Counted from the stretch's first letter, positions 7,947 to 17,928 are shown. The stretch is DNA of 64,000 nt from Bifidobacterium goeldii (GCF_003951095.1 NZ_QXGL01000002.1:186001-250000), one strand, 5' to 3'. The notes: generated by a model not told the origin, from the letters alone. Translations and numbers: made by a program.

Positions 7947-10175
7947 TTATGAGCGGCTCAAATACAGCGGAATCTGTGCGCTAAGCGTCCACGCTCCGTC
8001 CTGGGCGCTGGTATTGAGCGTGCCACCGAGTTGCATAATACTGTCACGTTGCAGTTTCAATCCGCGACCGTGGCGCACATTGCGCAATGCTGCATGCTGC
8101 TGAGCTGGAATTGGATTGATTTCGGTGATGGTGACAACGTGATCACTGATCGTGACAAACAGTTGATAGCCATCAGTTGACTCGCCATGGCGAACGATGT
8201 TAGCGTAAATCTCTTCTAACAAGCCCATAATGCAAGCATGGGTTGCCGATGACACCGTATGCTCGCATGTACCAGTCACACGCGCAGCACCCGCGAAACC
8301 AAGCATGTGCATAATGCGATCCTCATCTTCAACATATTTTTCAATTGCGGCAACACAGTCAATGCCATTAATAGTGCCGGCAGTGCTGCTATCGTTCGCA
8401 TCACTGCCATCGTTCGCACCGGCAACTTGGTTTGCATCAGCAGTACTACCAGCACGCGCAATATCTTGAAGCTCATCACTATCACTGGCAATACTTTCAA
8501 TGTCTCGCTTACCGTTGAGCACATCAATAACTTCATGCACGCGGTCGAGCGCGTGATGCGAACGTTCGTAAATCGCATCAAGCATGTCAGTATCATCATC
8601 CACAGTTTTTGCCCGCCAAGCCAGCATTGCAATCGTTGACATATCGTTCGATACGGAATCGTGAATCATATGCGCGAGTTCCTGCTCGCGCGTCAATCGG
8701 CCAATCAGCTGCTCCGTACGCACAGCACGTTCCGTCGCCTCCGCTGTACGGCGAAACGCGGAACCAAACATGGTCAGGAAGCCCAAAATCATCACATCAA
8801 GCAATACGGTGGCAATAAACACAATCACCGAATACTGCGGCATCACAGCATCCGCATGTCCAGTAAGCGCGGTACTCCCTGATTCTATTGCAGACTGCTG
8901 GCTTAAATCGTTGAGCATCTCCATCATTCCTTGGACCATGCCCGCGCCCATCGAGCCAGCACCAAGCCAAAGCTGACTCACCGCATCCAGCAATGAAAAC
9001 GATGCAATCAGACTCACCGACACGATACGTGGCATCACATATCCAAGCGAAAGGAACAAAGCAATCAACGCAAAATTGCCGCTTGCCCACCACCCTTGCG
9101 CGGGCAGGAAGGTGACAAGCAGCGCTGCAATCACTCCCCCAATGCACATCGCGCGCGGCGCAAACGGTATGGCTGCGCTCACCGCGAGCCAGCATATCGA
9201 TAGCAACATTTGCAGTGGGTTATCTGGCGGAACAATAATGATTGCAACCACTTGTGCTACCACCGCAATAATGCTGGTTTTCTTCAAAAAATTCAGCTCA
9301 TGCCACCGAGCGATGCAACGATTGCACCATGCGATCACGCGCGAATTGCCGGAGCGAACCGCCTCGCGGGTATGAGCAACAGTGGTATTAGCAATACCAG
9401 TCGGCGGCATAGCGATCGAATAATCCGGCTTATCAAAACGCGCCCCGCGCGGATCGCTGGCACCAATCATCAGCATGATCGAGACCAGTTCCGAAAGCAA
9501 ATAGAAACCAGAAAATACCAGTACTGACACTACGACAGCCTGATTGTAGGACACTTCAGAATCACCGCCGGCAATAGCCATCACGATGATGGTCGCAATC
9601 ATGACAATCAATCCAACAATCAGCGCGATGATAGGCAATATCACCCACCATCCACGCCGATTTTGATCATGCAAACGCCGCACCGACAATGACAGATTGG
9701 GAATAAACAGCAGCAGTTGGACCATCGAAAGCACATTGCTTGCGATCTGCCCCAGCGGCGAACTAGCCACGACCATATCCGCCACACTCGAACTGTCAGA
9801 GCCAGCAATACCAAATGCGGCGCCTACGCCATATGCTGCGAGCGCGATCGAAACTCCAAGAAGAATTGAAAACAGCCAGCCCCACCAGTATTCACTGCGC
9901 GAAGCGCGACCATCGAACACGAACGTTTTGCGGAAAAAGCGTACGATCGCCTGCCCGAATCCAATGCCATACCAGGGCGCCCATAACGGAGGTTTGCCAA
10001 TCGTTGCCCAGTGCATAGGAGGCTGCGTAGGCGCTGTCGAAGTAGGCATCGCAGGCATCGCAGCCGTCGCAGCCGTCGCGGTCGCCTGTGGGTAGGCTTC
10101 CCGCGCTCTGGGCTCACCTTTCTGTACAGCATCGTTTTCTGGCCGAATCGAACCATCATCATCGAAGTTGCCCAT
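7947..10175 (-). CDS. DUF805-containing sensor histidine kinase
   Basis: A 742-residue membrane kinase. After a low-complexity Ala/Pro/Thr N-terminus comes a DUF805 module (FRKTFVFDGRASRSEYWWG, about residues 65-200) with several membrane helices, then a second set of helices from about residue 295. The dimerisation box is EQELAHMIHDSVSNDM with the phospho-His, and the ATPase domain has an N-box (LLEEIYANIVRHGE) and a G-box (GRGLKLQRDSI). This is the HisKA_3/NarX-like class that pairs with LuxR-type regulators such as the one at 473-1153, but no regulator is adjacent. ATG 10175 follows AGGGAGG; the upstream in-frame ATG at 10199 lacks support. It is divergent from the PH-domain pair. Confidence 0.85.
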   Translation of the reverse strand: MGNFDDDGSIRPENDAVQKGEPRAREAYPQATATAATAAMPAMPTSTAPTQPPMHWATIGKPPLWAPWYGIGFGQAIVRFFRKTFVFDGRASRSEYWWGWLFSILLGVSIALAAYGVGAAFGIAGSDSSSVADMVVASSPLGQIASNVLSMVQLLLFIPNLSLSVRRLHDQNRRGWWVILPIIALIVGLIVMIATIIVMAIAGGDSEVSYNQAVVVSVLVFSGFYLLSELVSIMLMIGASDPRGARFDKPDYSIAMPPTGIANTTVAHTREAVRSGNSRVIAWCNRCIARWHELNFLKKTSIIAVVAQVVAIIIVPPDNPLQMLLSICWLAVSAAIPFAPRAMCIGGVIAALLVTFLPAQGWWASGNFALIALFLSLGYVMPRIVSVSLIASFSLLDAVSQLWLGAGSMGAGMVQGMMEMLNDLSQQSAIESGSTALTGHADAVMPQYSVIVFIATVLLDVMILGFLTMFGSAFRRTAEATERAVRTEQLIGRLTREQELAHMIHDSVSNDMSTIAMLAWRAKTVDDDTDMLDAIYERSHHALDRVHEVIDVLNGKRDIESIASDSDELQDIARAGSTADANQVAGANDGSDANDSSTAGTINGIDCVAAIEKYVEDEDRIMHMLGFAGAARVTGTCEHTVSSATHACIMGLLEEIYANIVRHGESTDGYQLFVTISDHVVTITEINPIPAQQHAALRNVRHGRGLKLQRDSIMQLGGTLNTSAQDGAWTLSAQIPLYLSRS

Positions 10176-10345
10176 AGCGCGCCTCCCTTTTGTCACCACT
10201 CAACCGCATGCGCGCGATTTCGTCCAATTGAAACGGATTCCTGTCAACGCGCGTGGACCAAGTGCTGCGCAAGTGGCACGAGCTCACATAGGGTTAATAC
10301 ACTAAGGCGGTCACCGCAACCCACACAACAAGGACTGGTAGAGGC

Positions 10346-10933
10346 ATGAACGACGCATACGATCCGAACGTAGCCGACTACGATGCCAGCGCTAATTCCG
10401 CTATTAGTGCCGTTGATGATACTCACAGCGCCAAAATCGTGAGCAGCTGTGACGATGGTTGGCGACCGCTACCGGAGCGTGTACGAATTGTATGGCTGAT
10501 TAACGAGGCGATTTCTTGCGCGATGTGGCTGGCAGCGTGCGGCGTGGTTGCCACCGTGTGCATCATCAATAACTGGTGGGGATTGTGGCAGCAGATCATT
10601 GTTGCATTGGCGGCAGCGTATGCCGTGCTAGACCTTGCATCACAACCGTTGCAGACTAAGTATCTCTATGCTTTCACGCGATTCCGCATTGGCGAGCATG
10701 AGCTTGCCACGCGCAAAGGTTGGTTGTATCGCCGTTCTTCCACCACGCCATACACGCGCGTGCAGCATGTGGATACCAAGCAAAATCCGGTGCAGCGTCA
10801 TTTCGGGCTCACTACGGTAGTGGTGTTCACAGCGTCTGACGAACATGAGATTGCAGCGCTTGACACTGCTGAAGCTGAGCGCATGGTCGCCTTGATTACT
10901 GAGCGTGTGGCCGCCGCGAAGGAGGATCTATGA
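10346..10933 (+). CDS. PH-domain (bPH2, YdbS-like) membrane protein
   Basis: A 195-residue protein with two adjacent membrane helices around residues 50-90, followed by a bPH_2-type domain (YAFTRFRIGEHELATRKGWLYRRSSTTPYTRVQHV). YdbS/YdbT pairs in Gram-positive bacteria are membrane proteins of poorly known role, in Bacillus linked to resistance to antimicrobial compounds. Its stop overlaps the start of the next, larger PH protein by four bases, so they should be made together. TAGAGG precedes the ATG. Confidence 0.85.
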   Translation: MNDAYDPNVADYDASANSAISAVDDTHSAKIVSSCDDGWRPLPERVRIVWLINEAISCAMWLAACGVVATVCIINNWWGLWQQIIVALAAAYAVLDLASQPLQTKYLYAFTRFRIGEHELATRKGWLYRRSSTTPYTRVQHVDTKQNPVQRHFGLTTVVVFTASDEHEIAALDTAEAERMVALITERVAAAKEDL

Positions 10934-12609
10934 CGCTCGCGACTGAGGATCCGGAAAACGAACACGCAGACAGCAGTTTCGACAACGATTTCAGTAATGA
11001 CAACGACAGCATTGTCTCCAGCGCTGATATTGCAACGACTACCTGGCATAGACTGCATCCGACTGCATTGATCGTACGACTCACCGAATCAATTCGCAGC
11101 ACGGTCGGTATCTTCCTGACATTGCTGGTTATTATGCGTCAGCATCTCTCTGCGGCGATTATCGCGTGGATCTTCGTCGCTGCCATCGTGGTGTCGCTCG
11201 CACAGCCAGCTGTTGACTGGCTCACCACGCATTATTGTCTCGGTCCACATAGCCTGTCATTTCGGTCAGGATTGCTGTTTCGCAAGCATCGAACCATCAG
11301 TTACGGTGCCATTCACGCCATCAGCAGCACCAGTACGTTCTATCTGCGACCATTCAACGTTATTCAGTTAAGTATCTCCCCCGTCGGTACCGGAGCAGAC
11401 ATCACGATGCCAGCCGTACCCGCTACGCTGCAAACCGAACTCGAACAGTTGCGAGCACGAGCGTTAGCTTGCAGCACAACCGGTATAGCGGCCGATACTG
11501 AGACTTTGCCAGCCGCACCCACGACAGCCGCGTCCACATCAGCCGTATCTACACCAGCCAACGCCTGCCAAACGCCAGCTAAGCTCGTCTTTCGCGCATC
11601 CGTAACGGATATTCTGCTATTCGCCGTCACCGATATTGGATTTTTGGCCGCCGCGTTTGTGATATACGGTTTCGTACAGAATCTGCAGGATATATTGCCG
11701 AACAGCCTCGTGCTTGCGGCTGAGCATTCGATTGGCGATACGGTTATGCATAGCGCGGCAGCCGGTGTCATGTCTGTGATACTGCTGATTGCAGCGTGCG
11801 TGATGATATTGATGATCGTGAGCATTGGTACGTCACTGTTGCGTTTCTACGGCTTTGAAGTGTGGCGTCGCGGCGACGATCTGATGGTTGAACGCGGTCT
11901 CTTCACACGTCACACTACGATCATCCCCGTCAGTCGCATTCAAACGATTGTGATCCGCCGCTCGGCATTGCGACGGCCTCTGCACCTGTGCTCGGTTCAA
12001 CTCGGATTGAGCGCCTCCTCGCGCAAAAACGATGTGACGTTCTCCGCCAATATTCTGCCGGTACTCAGCACTCGGCGCGTAACCGCAACACTGCGCGCGA
12101 TGCTACCGGAATGGGATTGCCGCCTCGAAACCCCCGTGCAGCCCACTGGGCGAGGCTTGACGCGCTACTATGTGACAGTTCCGGCAATCGCAACCATTGC
12201 CGCTTCAGCGATCGTAGGTGTTGGCGTGGCAGTAACGCGCACGTGGCTGTGGTGGCTTATCGCTGTGCCGGCTATGGCTGGCGCGTGGTGGATATCCTGC
12301 CGTTGGATGAAGTCGCGCGCGGAAGGTTACGCGATTCTGCCGGACTCGGATGATAGCAGTGCGACCGCAGACGTTATGAGTCACCGTATTATGACGACTG
12401 GCGCGAACGGCTGGGGCTTGTTCACGATGATGACGCGGCGTGCACGCGTGCAGTCAGTGACGCGTTCGACCATGCTGTGGCGCGAACAGCGCGGCGTTGA
12501 AAGTATGCAGATGTCATTGTTCGTGATGAATGGCATCTCCGAACTGCGATTTCGGTTTTTACGGCAGGCAGATGCGGATGTGCTGGCCGATTGGGCGCGA
12601 GGACGCTAA
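10930..12609 (+). CDS. PH-domain (YdbT-like) membrane protein
   Basis: A 559-residue partner of the preceding gene. It has an acidic N-terminal segment, paired membrane helices near 60-100, 220-320 and 415-455, and repeated bPH_2 domains. Recognisable repeats are LSFRSGLLFRKHRTISYGAIHAI, then LMVERGLFTRHTTIIPVSRIQTI and a third domain near the C-terminus. The four-base overlap with the upstream gene and the matched domain type support a heteromeric membrane complex. Nothing catalytic is visible. Confidence 0.85.
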   Translation: MTLATEDPENEHADSSFDNDFSNDNDSIVSSADIATTTWHRLHPTALIVRLTESIRSTVGIFLTLLVIMRQHLSAAIIAWIFVAAIVVSLAQPAVDWLTTHYCLGPHSLSFRSGLLFRKHRTISYGAIHAISSTSTFYLRPFNVIQLSISPVGTGADITMPAVPATLQTELEQLRARALACSTTGIAADTETLPAAPTTAASTSAVSTPANACQTPAKLVFRASVTDILLFAVTDIGFLAAAFVIYGFVQNLQDILPNSLVLAAEHSIGDTVMHSAAAGVMSVILLIAACVMILMIVSIGTSLLRFYGFEVWRRGDDLMVERGLFTRHTTIIPVSRIQTIVIRRSALRRPLHLCSVQLGLSASSRKNDVTFSANILPVLSTRRVTATLRAMLPEWDCRLETPVQPTGRGLTRYYVTVPAIATIAASAIVGVGVAVTRTWLWWLIAVPAMAGAWWISCRWMKSRAEGYAILPDSDDSSATADVMSHRIMTTGANGWGLFTMMTRRARVQSVTRSTMLWREQRGVESMQMSLFVMNGISELRFRFLRQADADVLADWARGR

Positions 12610-13001
12610 CTGAGAAATACAGAACAACGAATAGCAGACTTGAGCTTTACAAGGAAACTGACAAGATTACCGATTATTGGTCAACGATCAGCTGAAAGCG
12701 GCTTCAAACGTGCCACCAAACGTGATTATTGCCATTTTTGTCGATTCGTGGCACGCAAGCTCGCGGGAGTGCGATTACAGGATTGTAGAAAACCGCGGAA
12801 TTCCAACGATTTCACGATTTTGAAGATTGCGGCAGATAGCCGTTATCAACGCTGATATTGCCACCAATCGCCCAAAACCGTGATTTTCGCGATTGGTGGC
12901 ACAGAAAGCAACAAGGCACATCAATTCATGGTCTCGCTCATGTGCAACGAACTCATGCGCGAGACCCCTGTGAGACATCGAATAATGCGGTACTAGAGTC
13001 A
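12610..13001. other. Intergenic region with diverged palindromic repeats
   Basis: No gene is supported. Two related dyads are seen. In the first, CGTGCCAC (12709-12716) pairs with GTGGCACG (12748-12755). In the second, TGCCACCAATCGC near 12857 pairs with GCGATTGGTGGCA ending near 12901. They share the ends TGCCACCAA and GTGGCA and internal CGTGATT/TTTTCG words, so they look like diverged copies of one short inverted-repeat element. A further dyad GGTCTCGC/GCGAGACC lies at about 12930-12967. Confidence 0.5.
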
Positions 13002-13150
13002 GGACGGCCCTGTCCGGCAATTAAGGACTCGCGCTGTAAGCGCGAGGCTCAGTGTTGGCCGAGCTGCTGTCGCAGCTCGGCGTTGGTCCTGCGGGAAGCC
13101 CACCGGGCTTCCCGCAGAGTGAGCGCGGCTAAATGATGCCGCGCTCACTC
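13002..13150. terminator. Tandem array of five hairpins between convergent operons
   Basis: Five stems follow one another: GGAC/GTCC (13002-13015), CTCGCGCT/AGCGCGAG (13028-13046), GCCGAGCTGC/GCAGCTCGGC (13058-13081), GCGGGAAGCCC/GGGCTTCCCGC (13091-13115), and a 13-bp stem (13117-13129 with 13138-13150) whose loop contains the leuD stop codon. GGAC at 13025 can also pair with GTCC at 13085 to enclose two of the stems. This fits a bidirectional termination zone; a structured RNA is the alternative. Confidence 0.6.
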
Positions 13151-13821
13151 AATGGACCAACCCAATTATCCTCCTCCGGCTCGCGTGCGGATTCTACGGG
13201 TTCTTCGGCCCAATGCTTGGCAGGGATAGTCTTGGGCTTGAAGGGGAACTTCTCAGCGCGCATCTTCTCGTAAGCGAGAATGTCATCCTCGTGCTGGAGC
13301 GTCAAATCGATGTCGTCGTAGCCGTTCATCAAGCGCCAACGCGTGTAGTCGTTCACCTCGAACGGCAACGTCACATCACCGCAGGTCACGGTGCGATCCT
13401 CCAGCGACACCGTCATCTCACGGCCTGGTTCTTCTTCGAGGAGCTTCCACAGCAGTTCAACGTTTTCCTGCGGCATGATTGCCGCCAGCACGCCGTTCTT
13501 TGCAGTGTTGCCGTAGAAAATATCCGCGAAGCTTGGCGCGATGACCACGCGGAAGCCATAGTCGTGCAGCGCCCACACCGCGTGCTCACGGGAGGAGCCA
13601 ATGCCGAACTCAGGGCCGGCCACCAGAATCTGCCCCTTACCCGCATACTCGGGCTTGTTGAGCACGAATTCAGGGTCGCGGCGCCACGCGTAAAACAGTG
13701 CGTCGTCAAAACCAGTCTTGGTCACGCGCTTCAAAAACACAGCCGGAATGATCTGATCAGTATCGACGTTCGAGCGACGCAGCGGCACGCCCACGCCGGT
13801 AACAACAGTAAGTTTTTCCAT
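13129..13821 (-). CDS. leuD: 3-isopropylmalate dehydratase small subunit
   Basis: LeuD, 230 residues, is the swivel-domain subunit of isopropylmalate isomerase, which converts 2- to 3-isopropylmalate in leucine synthesis. Typical sequence includes [24 protein letters not shown] at the N-terminus and [17 protein letters not shown], the substrate-recognition loop. It lies 63 bases downstream of leuC on the same strand and should be co-transcribed. Its stop codon is inside the loop of a strong hairpin that probably ends the transcript. Confidence 0.97.
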   Translation of the reverse strand: MEKLTVVTGVGVPLRRSNVDTDQIIPAVFLKRVTKTGFDDALFYAWRRDPEFVLNKPEYAGKGQILVAGPEFGIGSSREHAVWALHDYGFRVVIAPSFADIFYGNTAKNGVLAAIMPQENVELLWKLLEEEPGREMTVSLEDRTVTCGDVTLPFEVNDYTRWRLMNGYDDIDLTLQHEDDILAYEKMRAEKFPFKPKTIPAKHWAEEPVESAREPEEDNWVGPLSERGII

Positions 13822-13884
13822 GAATACAGTCCTTTATCAATGCCTACAAATCGCAGCAAAAAGCAAATAGTTTTGCCGCGCAGA

Positions 13885-15288
13885 TCACAGATCAGCCGGA
13901 GACGAAATCGTGCCGCGAATAGCCGTAGCAGCAGCAACCTGCGGCGACGCCAAATGCGTACGCGACCCCTTGCCCTGGCGGCCTTCGAAGTTACGGTTCG
14001 ACGTGGAAATCGAGCGCTCGCCCGGCACCAGCTTGTCCGGGTTCATGCCCAAGCACATCGAGCAACCGGCGTTACGCCATTCAGCGCCAAAGTCCTTGAA
14101 AATCTTGTCAAGGCCCTCGCGCTCAGCCTGCAAGCGCACACGGGAGGACGCAGGCACTACCAGCACGCGGTGAATGTTCTTCGCCTTGTGGTGGCCCTTC
14201 ATAATCGCTGCGGCAGCACGCAAGTCATCAATACGGCCGTTCGTACAGGAGCCAATAAACACGGTGTCTACAGCAATGTCCTTAATCGGCATGCCAGGCT
14301 TCAAGCCCATGTAGTTGATCGCGCGTTCTGCAGCTGCGCGCTTAGTCGCATCAGCAATTTCGGACGGTACCGGCACGTTTGCGGTGATCGGCAGACCCTG
14401 ACCGGGGTTGGTGCCCCACGTCACGTAAGGGCCGAGCTTGGTGGCGTCGATGTCCACGACCTTGTCGAATACAGCATCGTCGTCGGTCTTCAGCGTCTTC
14501 CAATACGCAACAGCCTTATCCCACAGCTCGCCTTCCGGCGCGTGCGGGCGACCCTTCAAGTATTCGAACGTCGTCTCGTCAGGGGCGATCATGCCAGCGC
14601 GCGCACCAGCTTCGATCGACATGTTGCACACGGTCATGCGCTCGTCCATCGTCAGCTTGCGGATTGCGTCGCCGCGGTATTCCATCACGTAGCCCTGGCC
14701 ACCACCGGTGCCGATCTTCGCGATGATCGCAAGAATAATATCCTTTGCGGTTGCATCAGCCGGCAGCTCGCCGTTGACGTTAATCGCCATCGTCTTGAAC
14801 GGCTTCAAGCTCAGCGTCTGCGTAGCCATCACATGCTCAACCTCGCTGGTACCAATACCGAAGGCGAGCGCGCCGAATGCGCCGTGCGTGGACGTGTGCG
14901 AATCGCCGCACACAATCGTCATACCCGGCTGAGTGAGGCCCAGAATCGGCGCAAACGCGTGCACAATGCCCTGGTCCGCGTCTCCCAGCGGGTGCAAACG
15001 CACGCCGAATTCCTTACAGTTCTTCTCCAGCGTGCTCAACTGCAGTGCGCTGGTCTTATCCGGATTCGGACGATCAATATCTACCGTCGGCGTGTTGTGA
15101 TCTTCGGTAGCGATGAGCTGATCAACATGACGCGGCTTACGACCAGCCAAACGCAAGCCTTCGAACGCCTGCGGGCTAGTAACTTCGTGCATGAGCATCA
15201 GGTCGATGTACAGCAGATCGGGTGCGCCATCGCTGCCCTTGCGTACCAAATGATCGGCCCACACCTTCTCGGCCAATGTGGTTCCCAT
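13885..15288 (-). CDS. leuC: 3-isopropylmalate dehydratase large subunit
   Basis: LeuC, 467 residues, is the Fe-S subunit of isopropylmalate isomerase in leucine synthesis. The three cluster ligands are visible as Cys in FIGSCTNGR and the two Cys of [13 protein letters not shown]. The start at 15288 ([13 protein letters not shown]) is preceded by a near-perfect AGGAGGT; an in-frame ATG at 15303 lies upstream of that ribosome site and is rejected. The gene is first in leuC-leuD and divergent from the IclR-type regulator, a familiar arrangement in actinobacteria in which the IclR protein controls leuCD. Confidence 0.97.
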   Translation of the reverse strand: MGTTLAEKVWADHLVRKGSDGAPDLLYIDLMLMHEVTSPQAFEGLRLAGRKPRHVDQLIATEDHNTPTVDIDRPNPDKTSALQLSTLEKNCKEFGVRLHPLGDADQGIVHAFAPILGLTQPGMTIVCGDSHTSTHGAFGALAFGIGTSEVEHVMATQTLSLKPFKTMAINVNGELPADATAKDIILAIIAKIGTGGGQGYVMEYRGDAIRKLTMDERMTVCNMSIEAGARAGMIAPDETTFEYLKGRPHAPEGELWDKAVAYWKTLKTDDDAVFDKVVDIDATKLGPYVTWGTNPGQGLPITANVPVPSEIADATKRAAAERAINYMGLKPGMPIKDIAVDTVFIGSCTNGRIDDLRAAAAIMKGHHKAKNIHRVLVVPASSRVRLQAEREGLDKIFKDFGAEWRNAGCSMCLGMNPDKLVPGERSISTSNRNFEGRQGKGSRTHLASPQVAAATAIRGTISSPADL

Positions 15289-15462
15289 TCGGGACCTCCT
15301 CAAAATTCCTCGCGTAAGGTATTGCCCTTGCGCCTCTTATGTGGTAACAAGATTATGGGTAAGCGTGTCGGCGCGTCTTCTAGTCGGTCGCTATATGAGA
15401 TACAGCACTGCTGTCAACGTCTGAAATCCCAGTATTTCCAACGGTTGTACAGGATTTGTGTG

Positions 15463-15554
15463 TCTTTTTGCACAACAGCGATTGTTTTCTACCGCAAAAA
15501 ATTCTATTTGCTTTTTGCATTTCAGTATGTGAGATGGCATAATCCTGCATTATG
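15463..15554 (+). promoter_or_regulatory. Promoter of the IclR gene, probably leaderless, with repeated TTTTTGC boxes
   Basis: TTGCAT (15515-15520) and CATAAT (15538-15543) are 17 bases apart and place the start point next to the ATG at 15552, so the transcript may have no leader. CTTTTTGCA occurs near 15461-15470 and again at 15511-15519, with GCAAAAA inverted at 15494-15500. These look like operator half-sites for the divergent leuC/IclR pair. Confidence 0.45.
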
Positions 15555-16403
15555 ACTTCCCTGACACAGCCAACCGTTTCAGCCATGCCCGACGAGCCCA
15601 TCGACGTCACCACTGACGAAGAGGACGAGACCGAGAACGATACGATCGCCTCGGAGAATAGTGGGCGCCGCCTCGGTAGCGAAGTGCATTCTGGCGTTGG
15701 CGTGTTAGATAAGACCGTAAAGATTCTTGACGCGCTTGAGTCTGGCCCGGCAACGCTCGGCCAGCTGGTTGCCGCTACCGGCTTGGCTCGCCCGACCGCG
15801 CATCGTTTGGCGATTGCGCTAGAGCGTCATCGTTTCGTGCTGCGCGACCAGCATGGTCGGTTTGTGCTCGGCTCTCGTTTTGCCGAGTTGGCAGCAGCCG
15901 CTGGCGAAGATCGTCTGTTGACTGCAGCTGGCCCGATTTTGCAGACGCTGCTCGACCGCACTGGCGAATCCGCGCAGATCTACCGTCGCCAGGGCGACCA
16001 GCGCGTGTGCATTGCTGCCGTGGAGCGCGCTAGCGGCCTGCGTGATTCGATTCCGGTGGGCGCGATGCTGTCGATGGAAGCTGGTTCTGCCGCGCAGATT
16101 CTGCTCGCTTGGGAAGATACTGAACGTTTGCACCAGGGATTGCGCCACGCAAAGTTCACTGCTGCAAAGTTGGCTGCAGTGCGCAAGCGCGGCTGGAGCG
16201 AGTCGGTAAACGAGCGCGAAGAAGGCGTGTGCTCGATTTCTGCGCCGATTCGCAACGCTTCCGGTCAGGTGATTGCAGCGATTTCGATTTCTGGCCCGTC
16301 TGGCCGCATGGGCAACGCGCCCGGCCGCCGTTATGCGCCGCTGGTGATGGCTGCCGGCAAGTATCTTACCGATGCGCTGATTAAGGCCAGCTCTGGCCGC
16401 TGA
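15552..16403 (+). CDS. IclR-family transcriptional regulator (LeuR/NdgR-like)
   Basis: A 283-residue IclR protein. An acidic N-terminal extension of about 45 residues precedes the winged helix (VLDKTVKILDALESGPATLGQLVAATGL, then RPTAHRLAIAL). The effector domain contains the usual SGLRDSIPVGAMLSMEAGSAA and GVCSISAPIRNASGQVIAAISISGP. Divergence from leuC suggests it is the actinobacterial amino-acid regulator of the NdgR/LeuR group. No ribosome site precedes the ATG, which agrees with the leaderless promoter proposed above. ATG at codon 12 is an alternative. Confidence 0.92.
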   Translation: MTSLTQPTVSAMPDEPIDVTTDEEDETENDTIASENSGRRLGSEVHSGVGVLDKTVKILDALESGPATLGQLVAATGLARPTAHRLAIALERHRFVLRDQHGRFVLGSRFAELAAAAGEDRLLTAAGPILQTLLDRTGESAQIYRRQGDQRVCIAAVERASGLRDSIPVGAMLSMEAGSAAQILLAWEDTERLHQGLRHAKFTAAKLAAVRKRGWSESVNEREEGVCSISAPIRNASGQVIAAISISGPSGRMGNAPGRRYAPLVMAAGKYLTDALIKASSGR

Positions 16404-16450
16404 TAGAGCGTATTGAGGCTGTACAGAGCCATATAGAGCCTATAGATAGG

Positions 16451-16483
16451 AATGGGGATTCGATCTGGTATCGAATCCCCATT
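16451..16483. terminator. Bidirectional hairpin between IclR and metallophosphoesterase genes
   Basis: A perfect 14-bp stem (16451-16464 with 16470-16483) and five-base loop lie between the convergent genes. There is no T-run on either side. Confidence 0.65.
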
Positions 16484-16534
16484 GTTGTAGCCGAATGCTT
16501 GCTACCTGCCAACTGCTGCCTGCTGAGCCGCTCG

Positions 16535-17821
16535 CTAGATCTTCTTCAGTGCAGCAGCCACACCAGCCAACAATCCCGGCTTTTTGAGCAGATTAACTTC
16601 ATCGCTAGGAGCTCCTGCACCCGAGCGACCTTCCATCGCAAACGTGTATGCCTTACGCGAGCTGGGTTTGCCAACAAGCTCGCCAAATTCCAACAATTGC
16701 GTGCGCGGATTGTGCGGATGTCGAATATCAAATTCAAACAAACGCGTTGCACGCTGTGCTGCCGCAGGGCCGTATGAGCCGAATCCGCAAGTCGGCGTTG
16801 CAACCAGCATCACATCATCCAGCAAACCAACAAAGCCGTTGCGATGATCATGGCCAGCAACTACGCCGCAGTATCCGCCACTATCGCGCAGAATCGAGAA
16901 TTCGCCGCTATCTTGGTCAGGGCAGCTCACGCCTTCGCCGAGATAACCGCCGGGCAGAATTTTCGACTCGTCAATCACGTAGTATTCCGACTCATGCGTA
17001 CGGTAGCCTTGCATGGCGCCTGCTGCGTTCGCTGGCGCTTCTTTCAACACGTCATAATATTGCGGCAATGGCATGTGCTGGAACACCATCGATTGTGTTC
17101 CCATCCATGCTGGCACGTCGCGCAAAAATTGCAGTGCTTGTTCGCTCGGCGTACCGTAGCCGCCTTCGCGCGCATAATCTCCGGAGTTCAGCATGACCAG
17201 TCCAAGCGCATTGCGCGCACGATCCGGGTCCATTACCGGCAACGCGAACATTCCCGGCTCACAGGGCAGAATCTGCGTGTCAGGTACGCCAGACAATGGC
17301 ATCGTGCACGGGCGAATATGACCATCATCATCCACCGTAATCTGCGGGTTCAGGCAGCCGGGGAATTCGCGATAGATTGCATCGAGCTCGGCGGTATCAA
17401 GACCGCATTGGAAGTCATGATTGCCATAGGTGACTGCGAAAGGAACACCGCGTTCGATAAGCGGCTGAAGGAACATGGCGATACAGTCTCGCACTTTTGC
17501 ACGCGTGCGCGCCATTCGCCGCTCATTGACTGGTTCGCTGGCGCTGGTATCCCAGCGACGCTTACGGAATGTGGCGCTATACGCATCGTCATATCCGGCG
17601 ATTTGATTGCCAGTGAAGATAACAATGTCAGGCCGAGCGGCGTCAAGAGACGCTTCGATGAGACGAATCGTGTCTTTAGAGACTTTTGGACCGTCTTGGA
17701 TATCAGCCAGCTGGAGTACGCGGAATTTGCCGGAGCGGTGGAACTGCAAGCGTCCCAATCGCGCCGACACCGATACTGGGCGTGCGTCTTCGGACGCGGA
17801 AGGCTGGTGGAAATCCGTCAT
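16535..17821 (-). CDS. Calcineurin-like metallophosphoesterase with atypical metal motifs
   Basis: A 428-residue phosphoesterase without a signal peptide. Motif III is GNHD (AVTYGNHDFQC) and motif V is GHDHRN (VVAGHDHRNGF), both standard. Motif I reads LADIQDG, with Gln where the family has His, and motif II reads FTGNQIAG, where GD(N) is usual. The PAP-like length suggests a Dcr2/PAP16-type phosphatase, but the changed ligands leave the metal centre uncertain. ATG 17821 (MTDFHQPSASE) is used; the open frame continues upstream through the tRNA-Gln gene, so no earlier start is real. It converges on the IclR gene. Confidence 0.8.
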   Translation of the reverse strand: MTDFHQPSASEDARPVSVSARLGRLQFHRSGKFRVLQLADIQDGPKVSKDTIRLIEASLDAARPDIVIFTGNQIAGYDDAYSATFRKRRWDTSASEPVNERRMARTRAKVRDCIAMFLQPLIERGVPFAVTYGNHDFQCGLDTAELDAIYREFPGCLNPQITVDDDGHIRPCTMPLSGVPDTQILPCEPGMFALPVMDPDRARNALGLVMLNSGDYAREGGYGTPSEQALQFLRDVPAWMGTQSMVFQHMPLPQYYDVLKEAPANAAGAMQGYRTHESEYYVIDESKILPGGYLGEGVSCPDQDSGEFSILRDSGGYCGVVAGHDHRNGFVGLLDDVMLVATPTCGFGSYGPAAAQRATRLFEFDIRHPHNPRTQLLEFGELVGKPSSRKAYTFAMEGRSGAGAPSDEVNLLKKPGLLAGVAAALKKI

Positions 17822-17899
17822 ATGCCCCAGAGTAGTCCAATTGCGCAGTGCGTGCGGCTGCCGACGCGCGGATGGCATAATCCGCAATTGGGCCGAAAA

Positions 17900-17928
17900 A
17901 CAAGAAAACCCTCGCTTCCGCGAGGGCT
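17900..17928 (-). terminator. Terminator of the tRNA-Gln/tRNA-Glu transcript
   Basis: Read on the minus strand, CCCTCGC/GCGAGGG (17909-17915, 17920-17926) with a four-base loop is followed by a T-rich tract just after tRNA-Gln. Confidence 0.75.

Noticed and set aside
13213-15555. 780-codon open frame opposite leuC-leuD
   Set aside because: GC-biased codons leave the antisense frame open. leuC and leuD are unmistakable on the other strand.
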